Shown here one piece after another: positions 7,701 through 12,580 of a stretch of DNA of 12,580 nucleotides. Source of the DNA: Lachnospiraceae bacterium UBA3826 (GTDB lineage Bacteria; Bacillota; Clostridia; Lachnospirales; Lachnospiraceae); contig DGII01000029.1 in NCBI GenBank assembly GCA_002393095.1, positions 1 through 12,580 of the forward strand. The letters are read 5' to 3'. A program made the translations under genes and the position numbers. The notes under the pieces are model-generated. The model was given only the letters and a program-made list of their open reading frames with translations. It had not been told where the DNA came from and did no database searches. Numbering within the stretch: the first letter of the stretch is position 1; each line of letters opens with the position of its first letter.

Positions 7701-8416
7701 ACGGCAACACCTCCTCTGCCCTCTCTTACTCCTATGATCTCTCCGTCCTTGATGGTCACGATCCTGCCGCACTCCTCCGCAAGCTCCGGTGAATGTGTGA
7801 TCAGTATTATGGTCTTACCCTGTTCCTTATGGAGCTTATGGAATATATCCATGACCATACGGCCTGTGGAAGAATCAAGAGCACCGGTAGGCTCATCGGC
7901 AAGGATTATAGCAGGATCATTAGCCATAGCTCTGGCTATAGCCACTCTCTGCTTCTGTCCTCCGGACAATTCCTCCGGAAGATGGTGCATTCTGTCCTCC
8001 ATCCCCACCATCTCAAGTAAAGCCTTAGCCCTCCTGTTACGCTCCTTCATGCCTATCCCTGCGTATAGCATGGGAACTTCAATATTCTTGATGGCATTGG
8101 TCTTGGCTATCAGATTATATGTCTGGAAGACAAAGCCTATCTTCCTGTTCCTTATGCCGGACAGCTCCGCATCCTTGGCCTTGGTTATATCGATCCCGTC
8201 TAAGATGTATTCTCCCTCTGTAGGTCTGTCAAGGGAACCTATTATATTCATAAGCGTGGACTTGCCGCTTCCGGATGCACCCACGACCGCAACGAATTCG
8301 CCTTCGTATACGTCCAGATCAATGCCCTTAAGGACAGTAAGTTCATTGGGTGTCCCTATATAGAAGCGCTTGATGATGCCACGCATGTTGATTATCTGCT
8401 TTCTGTTATCTTCCAT
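7697..8416 (-). CDS. MacB/LolD-family ABC transporter ATP-binding protein
   Basis: This cytoplasmic ATPase of 239 residues powers the permease encoded immediately downstream. All motifs are intact: Walker A GASGSGKST (46-54), Q-loop VFQTYNL (96-102, Gln98), signature LSGGQKQR (150-157), Walker B IILADEP with the catalytic Glu at 175, D-loop ALD (179-181), and the switch His208 in ITHS. The aromatic/acidic N-terminal style and the ADEPTGALD string are typical of the LolD/MacB/YknY group. It starts 7 bp after the adaptor stop. A GAGGG lies close to the ATG, and GGAGG lies about 15 bases upstream inside the adaptor gene. It overlaps the permease start by 4 bp, so the two are probably made in equal amounts by translational coupling. 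Confidence 0.96.
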   Translation of the reverse strand: MEDNRKQIINMRGIIKRFYIGTPNELTVLKGIDLDVYEGEFVAVVGASGSGKSTLMNIIGSLDRPTEGEYILDGIDITKAKDAELSGIRNRKIGFVFQTYNLIAKTNAIKNIEVPMLYAGIGMKERNRRAKALLEMVGMEDRMHHLPEELSGGQKQRVAIARAMANDPAIILADEPTGALDSSTGRMVMDIFHKLHKEQGKTIILITHSPELAEECGRIVTIKDGEIIGVREGRGGVAV

Positions 8417-8423
8417 TACCCTC

Positions 8424-10361
8424 TTACATACCTCCCATGGGACCCATGGTAGACATCAGATCCTCCATACTGTCGAATCCTCCTCCGGGAATAACGACCA
8501 CCATACCGTCACGAAGCTCAGGCGAGCTGATCTCAACATAATAATCTGTCTCAACACCGGATGTAACAGGTATCTTCTTGGTAGGCTTATTGCCTGCCGC
8601 AGTATTGATTGCAGCCATTGCAGCCTCTTCCTCTGTCATCTCTCCTGTCTCAGCCTCACCTGCTGCCTGTCCGTCATCCTCTACCTCAATATAATTCTTA
8701 CCGTTCTCATCGGTCTGTAATGCCGAGAAAGGTACAGCATAGACTTCATCTGCCTCTTCTATTATGATGTTGAGCTTAGCCGTCATATCAAGCCTTAGGT
8801 CACTGCAATCCGACTTGATCAGCATCTTGACCGCATAATTGGATATGGAAGAGGTGACAGCCGAAGCATTACCGGAGGATGAAGCTGCTGCTACCGTGGC
8901 TCTTGGAGCTATCTCTGTTACAACCGCTTCAAGCTCCTCGTCTCCGGTTGCATTGGTCTTGAACTTCACAGTCTGTCCTTCCTTAACCTTATTGATATCA
9001 TATTCATCTACTGAGGTCTCGATCGTATATGAGCTTAGATCCTCAATGGTCAGCAATGTCTGCCCGTTATATGCGTCGCCCTCTACCACATTGATAGCCG
9101 TTATGATGCCCTTAAAGGGTGCTTTTACTGTTGCATCCTCCATAAGTGTCTCATATTTTCGTACATTATCCTCATATGTTCTGCTTGCCACCGAGCTGTC
9201 AAGCTTGGCGCTGTCGTAATTATTCTCTGCATCCTTGACACCGTTGATGTCGCTTCTGAACTTATCCTCCTGAGTACGTTGTGCATTCTTAAGAGTATCT
9301 CCCGCACTGTTCATAGCTGTACTTGCCGAATCAACATTTGCTTTGGCAGCTTCCATCTTGCTCTTGGCTGTCTCCATGTTGGAAATCCTGCTGCTAAGTG
9401 CTTTGGCTTTCTCGGTAAGGCTGTTGTATTCTTCAAGATTAGATGCAGTGGCATTAACGGCAGATATATATTCGTTATTTGCCTTTTGTAATTCTGAAAT
9501 AATCTGCTTTATATCACTTTTAATGCTGTCCTCTGCTGCATTGAATCCATCGACAAATTTATCTGCTGCGATATCAAGGTCAGAAGCTATGCTATCACCT
9601 GCTTTAAGCTTTGAAAGATCGTCCTTGACCGATATTCCCTCCGACGCATTAATATGCACAATCAATTGTTCTTTCTTGGCATTAAACTCACCCGCATCAG
9701 CAGTTGTCGAGATAGTCTTGGTATCATAGCTTTCTAACTTCTTCTTTACCTCCTGATACTCCTCCTGCAGATCGTAATACTCATCCTCATCCCAGTATTC
9801 CTCGTACACATCATAGACCTCATCGAATACTCTTGATGCTTCCGCCTTCTCACCCTTCTTGGTGTCATATATACGCTGTGCCTGATCCACGGCCTCTAAG
9901 TTCCTGTTGGTATCATTGACCGCATCCACCTGAGTGTTATACAGACCTCTGGTCTGATTATCCATAGAATTAGCCGTCTTCTTCTGAGAGATCGCCAGAT
10001 CCTGCTTGGCATTGGCCAGATTCCTCTCGATATCCTCTGTGTTGAAGGTACACAGGATATCTCCCTCATTAACCTCATCACCCAGCTCGACATTAACAGC
10101 AGCTACCTTGGTATTGGCAAGTCCCGCCACCACGATATTCTTCTTCACAGCGCTCGATATCTTACCTGTACCGGACACAGACTTAACAAGATTACGCTTT
10201 TCAAGAACATATGTCTCCTGAGTCATCTGTCCCAGCATCTCTTCTGCCTTTTTCTTGGTCCTGATCACTAAAACGACAATCGCTATGACAATTACAGCGA
10301 TCACTGCCATGATGATCACACCCTTCTTATGCTTCTTAATGAATTCCCCTGCTTTTTTCAT
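8424..10361 (-). CDS. MacA/YknX-like HlyD-family adaptor, unusually long
   Basis: This membrane-anchored extracellular adaptor is the partner of the ABC ATPase and permease encoded just downstream. It has 645 residues against roughly 370-400 in typical MacA or YknX proteins. Seen in order: a lysine-rich N-terminus, one helix (about 14-33), and a first biotinyl-lipoyl half with VELGDEVNEGDILCTF (about 91-106). A long helical, mostly coiled-coil region follows (about 110-405). The second lipoyl half, with ATVKAPFKGIITAINVVEGD, is at 410-429. Then come a beta-barrel (about 446-540) and a C-terminal membrane-proximal domain broken by an acidic alanine/glutamate-rich insert (about 560-590). The tail ends in a methionine- and glycine-rich run (about 632-645). 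A strongly acidic, tyrosine-rich patch lies at about 181-205. The ATG at 10361 has GGAG 6 bases upstream; a TTG at 10373 overlaps that ribosome site and is rejected. No TolC-like partner is needed in a Gram-positive cell. Confidence 0.9.
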   Translation of the reverse strand: MKKAGEFIKKHKKGVIIMAVIAVIVIAIVVLVIRTKKKAEEMLGQMTQETYVLEKRNLVKSVSGTGKISSAVKKNIVVAGLANTKVAAVNVELGDEVNEGDILCTFNTEDIERNLANAKQDLAISQKKTANSMDNQTRGLYNTQVDAVNDTNRNLEAVDQAQRIYDTKKGEKAEASRVFDEVYDVYEEYWDEDEYYDLQEEYQEVKKKLESYDTKTISTTADAGEFNAKKEQLIVHINASEGISVKDDLSKLKAGDSIASDLDIAADKFVDGFNAAEDSIKSDIKQIISELQKANNEYISAVNATASNLEEYNSLTEKAKALSSRISNMETAKSKMEAAKANVDSASTAMNSAGDTLKNAQRTQEDKFRSDINGVKDAENNYDSAKLDSSVASRTYEDNVRKYETLMEDATVKAPFKGIITAINVVEGDAYNGQTLLTIEDLSSYTIETSVDEYDINKVKEGQTVKFKTNATGDEELEAVVTEIAPRATVAAASSSGNASAVTSSISNYAVKMLIKSDCSDLRLDMTAKLNIIIEEADEVYAVPFSALQTDENGKNYIEVEDDGQAAGEAETGEMTEEEAAMAAINTAAGNKPTKKIPVTSGVETDYYVEISSPELRDGMVVVIPGGGFDSMEDLMSTMGPMGGM

Positions 10362-10477
10362 ATAAATCTCCAATCCACAGCGTTAACGGAAGAACCTGCC
10401 CATAATCACATATGATAACATATATAATAAAAAAATGTGGGTTTTTATGATAATTTAAGGAAAAAGTAAGATTTGAA
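10362..10477 (-). promoter_or_regulatory. AT-rich upstream region of the exporter operon
   Basis: This intergenic stretch lies between the adaptor start and the rightward degV promoter. It is very AT-rich at about 10410-10460 and holds several TATNAT-like hexamers on the minus strand (for example at 10447-10452). None has a convincing -35 partner at 16-18 bp. The operon promoter is probably here, but I cannot place it. Confidence 0.35.
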
Positions 10478-10506
10478 TTGTCATACTCCTTTGATTGGAT
10501 TATAAT
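10478..10506 (+). promoter_or_regulatory. Sigma-A promoter of the DegV-family gene
   Basis: TTGTCA (10478-10483) and a perfect TATAAT (10501-10506) are separated by exactly 17 bp. The predicted start is near 10513, giving a leader of about 63 bases. This is the best promoter match in the window. Confidence 0.75.
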
Positions 10507-10518
10507 ATTATCTCGTAG

Positions 10519-10545
10519 GCGGTAACATCTTACTATATGTACCGC
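10519..10545 (+). other. Hairpin in the 5' leader of the DegV-family gene
   Basis: GCGGTA (10519-10524) pairs with TACCGC (10540-10545). After a single bulged A, CAT (10526-10528) pairs with ATG (10537-10539), leaving an 8-base loop. It would form at the very 5' end of the transcript, a few bases after the predicted start. It has no U-tract, so it is not a terminator. It could protect the RNA end or be an operator in the DNA. Confidence 0.4.
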
Positions 10546-10575
10546 AGGGAGTATAATAAGAAAACGGAGAAGATA

Positions 10576-11463
10576 ATGAGAGATTATTGCCTAAGCTGCT
10601 GTTCAACAGCAGATCTGAACGAACAGAGATTTAAGGAGCTTGAGATTAACTACATACCATTCCATTTTACTCTCGGAGGAAAGGAATATGTCGATGACTG
10701 CGGCAAGTCCGTATCGCCCACCGAGCTGTATCAAAGAATGCTTGCAGGCGAGGATAGCAAGACAAGTCAGGTGACTGTCAATGACTACATAAGATACTTT
10801 GAACAGATAATCAAAAGCGGCAAGGACATTCTGCATCTGACGCTTTCAAGTGGAATATCCGGAAGCTACAATTCAGCCTGTGTTGCAAGAGATGAGCTTC
10901 TGTATGAGTATCCGGATGCCAAGATATATGTAGTGGATTCATTGGCCGCTTCAAGCGGATACGGTCTGCTTATGGATAAGCTCTATGAGCTTAAGAAGGG
11001 TGGCATGGATATCGATGAGCTCTATAACTGGACTGAAGAGAATAAGTTAAGGCTTCACCACTGGTTCTTCTCATCAGACTTAACCTTCTTCATTAAGGGC
11101 GGTCGTGTGACCAAGACTGCCGGTCTTGTAGGCAATATCCTTAACATCTGCCCGATGCTTAATGTGGACTTCGAGGGCAAGCTTATACCCCGTGAGAAGA
11201 TACGCGGTACCAACAAGGCCATCAAGAGAGCCGTGGAGCTTATGGAACAGCATGCAGAGAATGGTCTTGACTATGACGGCAAGGTATATATAAGCAATTC
11301 GGTATGTCTGGATGATGCCAAGAAGGAGGCTTCACTCATCGAAGAGAGATTCAAGAAGCTAAAAGGACACGTAGAGATATATCCCATAGGCGCCGTGATC
11401 GGCAGCCATACGGGACCCGGAACGGTGGCACTGTTCTTCTGGGGTGACAAGAGGGTTGATTAA
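10576..11463 (+). CDS. DegV-family (FakB-like) fatty-acid-binding protein
   Basis: DegV-family proteins bind a single fatty acid; in FakAB systems they present it to the kinase FakA to make acyl phosphate for phospholipid synthesis. This 295-residue protein has normal length. Seen directly: SCCSTADL at residues 7-14 (the TDSTADL position of the family), SKTSQVT at 61-67, SSGISGSYNSA at 91-101, VVDSLAASSGYG at 119-130, and FFIKGGRVTKTAG at 171-183. The C-terminal IGSHTGPGT at 275-283 carries the lipid-contacting His. The ATG at 10576 has GGAGA about 6 bases upstream. An ATG at 10537 lies in the leader hairpin, lacks a ribosome site and would add 13 atypical residues. No fakA is in the window, which is common because fakB copies are often scattered. 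The two adjacent cysteines (8 and 9) in place of the usual acidic residue are a mild oddity. The bound lipid is unknown. Confidence 0.93.
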   Translation: MRDYCLSCCSTADLNEQRFKELEINYIPFHFTLGGKEYVDDCGKSVSPTELYQRMLAGEDSKTSQVTVNDYIRYFEQIIKSGKDILHLTLSSGISGSYNSACVARDELLYEYPDAKIYVVDSLAASSGYGLLMDKLYELKKGGMDIDELYNWTEENKLRLHHWFFSSDLTFFIKGGRVTKTAGLVGNILNICPMLNVDFEGKLIPREKIRGTNKAIKRAVELMEQHAENGLDYDGKVYISNSVCLDDAKKEASLIEERFKKLKGHVEIYPIGAVIGSHTGPGTVALFFWGDKRVD

Positions 11464-11476
11464 TATCAACCCTCTT
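11449..11476. terminator. Terminator overlapping the end of the DegV-family gene
   Basis: A 12-bp perfect stem (11449-11460 with 11465-11476) encloses a 4-base TAAT loop and is followed by more Ts on the plus strand. The gene's TAA stop (11461-11463) is in the loop, so the left arm is coding sequence. The AEC gene's stop at 11479 begins in the T-tract, so the hairpin may also end that transcript, though its minus-strand tail (TTGTCACC) is weak. Confidence 0.88.
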
Positions 11477-11478
11477 TT

Positions 11479-12405
11479 TTATGCAATATAATTCGTAAGT
11501 CCTACTATGAGTGTCATGGTGATTATGGATAGAAGTGTCGAGGTCGATACTATGCGGGCGCTTAATTCCTCATCACAGTCATACTTGATGGCGAACATGG
11601 TCGTAAGCGCCGCCACAGGTGCGGATGCACATACTATCACCGCAGTGAGTATCACTCCTCTAAGTCCCATGGCATAGAGGATACCAAGCAGCGCAAGCGG
11701 GCCCACTATAAGCCTTATCAGATATACTATGAGTTCATCCGTACCTCCGAGAAGATCCTTAGGTTCGAACTTGGTAAGCGTATAACCGATTATAAGCATC
11801 GGAACAGGTGTATTAAGGGCCGCCAGATAATCCACGGGTATCTTGATGATATCCGGCAGAAGCGTGGATGTGAAGAAGAATATAAGCCCTATACACAGGG
11901 ATATGATGCTTGGATTAAGGATTATCTTCTTAGTGGAGAAGCCCTTGGCTCCCTTGGCCATGGTATATTGACCGTATGACCATATCAATATATTGAATAC
12001 CGCCAGATAAGCTGCGCCGTAGAATACTCCGTCAGGTCCAAGCAGCGCATTCAAAAGCGGTATCCCCATGAAGCCGCAATTGGAGAATATGGCGGCGAAC
12101 TTAAGCACTCTGCGCTTCCCATCCTCACGGTTCTTAAAAATGATAAGCGCAAGCACAAGACAAAGCACATGTCCGATCAAGGCTCCCACAACAGCCTGTA
12201 AAAAGCCGCGAAGTAATACCGCCTCGAATTTTCTCTGGAAAGCTCCCACTATCACGCAGGGGTTGACCACATATATCATAAGGTCATTGATGCTCTTCAC
12301 CGAATTCTGATCGATGATCCTTGCCTTACCAAGCCCGAAGCCAATGGCTATCAATATGAAAAGCACGAGCACCTGAGTGCCCACTATCGTAAAACTCTCT
12401 ATCAT
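11479..12405 (-). CDS. AEC-family (auxin efflux carrier-like) permease
   Basis: This 308-residue inner-membrane carrier of about ten helices belongs to the bile/arsenite/auxin-carrier superfamily. Bacterial members move organic acids such as malate or malonate, or other small anions, but the substrate cannot be read from sequence. Seen directly: helix 1 at about 8-26, an NPCVIVGAF stretch at 48-56 with the conserved Asn-Pro, FSNCGFMGIPLL at 107-118, NPSIISLCIGL at 164-174, and CASAPVAALTTMFA near the C-terminus. These are the usual family motifs. Length is typical. The ATG overlaps the nadE stop as ATGA, with GAGGTG about 6 bases upstream inside nadE, so translation is probably coupled. It converges on the DegV-family gene with only 15 bp between the two stop codons. 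Confidence 0.93.
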   Translation of the reverse strand: MIESFTIVGTQVLVLFILIAIGFGLGKARIIDQNSVKSINDLMIYVVNPCVIVGAFQRKFEAVLLRGFLQAVVGALIGHVLCLVLALIIFKNREDGKRRVLKFAAIFSNCGFMGIPLLNALLGPDGVFYGAAYLAVFNILIWSYGQYTMAKGAKGFSTKKIILNPSIISLCIGLIFFFTSTLLPDIIKIPVDYLAALNTPVPMLIIGYTLTKFEPKDLLGGTDELIVYLIRLIVGPLALLGILYAMGLRGVILTAVIVCASAPVAALTTMFAIKYDCDEELSARIVSTSTLLSIITMTLIVGLTNYIA

Positions 12406-12580
12406 GCCTTCACCTCAAGCCCCGGTTCGAAGCAGTCCATATAACGCAGCTTAAAAAGATTGGTTCTGTGCTTCCTGTCTATCAGCTCCTTAGTCGCCTT
12501 GTCATCTATCTCACCCGTCCTTATATATCTGTCGAGCACGGCATAAGTAAAGCCAAGATTGTCCTCATCCGTCTTGCCGC
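12402..12580 (-). CDS. nadE: NAD+ synthetase, C-terminal end (5' part outside window)
   Basis: NAD+ synthetase makes NAD+ from nicotinate adenine dinucleotide, ATP and ammonia or glutamine, the last step of NAD synthesis. Only 58 complete codons plus the stop are visible, reading leftward from the window edge. Seen directly: GKTDEDNLGFTYAVLDRYI at the start, which matches the family's G-TDED-LG-Y-LD motif, and IDRKHRTNLFKL further on, which matches the conserved C-terminal His-Lys/Arg segment. The protein ends soon afterwards, as in ordinary NadE. The last codons contain the ribosome site of the AEC permease gene and overlap its start by 4 bp. Whether it is the ammonia- or glutamine-using form cannot be seen. 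Confidence 0.88.
   Translation of the reverse strand, partial: GKTDEDNLGFTYAVLDRYIRTGEIDDKATKELIDRKHRTNLFKLRYMDCFEPGLEVKA

Noticed and set aside
7701..7772. Longer N-terminus for the permease
   Set aside because: It would overlap the ATPase gene by 76 bp and give a basic, non-family peptide. The ATG at 7700 has an excellent ribosome site and a typical ATGA overlap.
7734..8363. Long plus-strand open frame antisense to the ABC ATPase gene
   Set aside because: It mirrors the codon pattern of a clear ATPase with all motifs intact, has a low-complexity serine- and proline-rich translation, and lacks a ribosome site.
9470..9720. Somewhat AT-richer stretch inside the adaptor gene, possible sign of transfer
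   Set aside because: A rough count gives about 35-40% GC against about 43% nearby. Lysine-, asparagine- and isoleucine-rich helices explain this, and the frame is unbroken.
10537..10575. Earlier ATG for the DegV-family gene
   Set aside because: It lies within the leader hairpin, lacks a ribosome site, and adds 13 residues not expected in the family.
1..12580. CRISPR array, tRNA, transposon ends or phage genes
   Set aside because: No regularly spaced repeats, tRNA-like cloverleaf, transposase motifs or phage structural proteins were seen on either strand by reading.

Overview
The window looks like ordinary chromosome of a low-to-mid GC Gram-positive anaerobe, most likely a Lachnospiraceae or related Clostridia member. 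This is inferred from gene style: strong GGAGG-type ribosome sites, tightly packed operons with ATGA overlaps, a DegV protein with an SCCSTADL start, and a MacAB-like exporter with no TolC partner. There are no rRNA or tRNA genes, no CRISPR array, no insertion sequence and no phage genes. All genes fully inside the window appear intact; one at each edge is cut.

Layout, left to right. The 3' end of a glycogen/starch phosphorylase gene runs rightward to 754. It converges on a PutP-type sodium/solute symporter (822-2348, minus) across a hairpin terminator at 763-791. Upstream of putP, in the same direction, is a membrane-anchored extracellular protein of unnamed family (2388-3578). It appears to carry two divergent copies of a repeat. 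A candidate promoter with a 12-bp palindrome at its start point lies upstream, nested in the terminator of the next gene, proC (3766-4563, minus). Proline synthesis and a probable proline importer therefore sit close together but in separate transcription units.

From 10361 down to about 3706 the minus strand may be one long transcript or two. A MacA/YknX-like adaptor (8424-10361), an ABC ATPase (7697-8416), a MacB/FtsX-type permease (6411-7700) and a papain-like cysteine peptidase candidate (5709-6404) are spaced by 7 bp or overlap, so they are almost certainly one operon. After a 76-bp gap come a CaCA-family cation exchanger (4619-5632) and proC.

On the right, a fatty-acid-binding DegV-family gene (10576-11463, plus) has a near-consensus promoter and a leader hairpin. 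Its stop codon lies in the loop of its own terminator. It converges on an AEC-family permease (11479-12405, minus), which overlaps by 4 bp the end of nadE (NAD+ synthetase), whose 3' end is at the window edge.

The least ordinary part is the exporter operon: an unusually long adaptor together with a cysteine peptidase candidate. This suggests peptide or envelope-protein handling, but no precursor peptide is visible. Everything else is well-known families, and I see no clearly new large system here.
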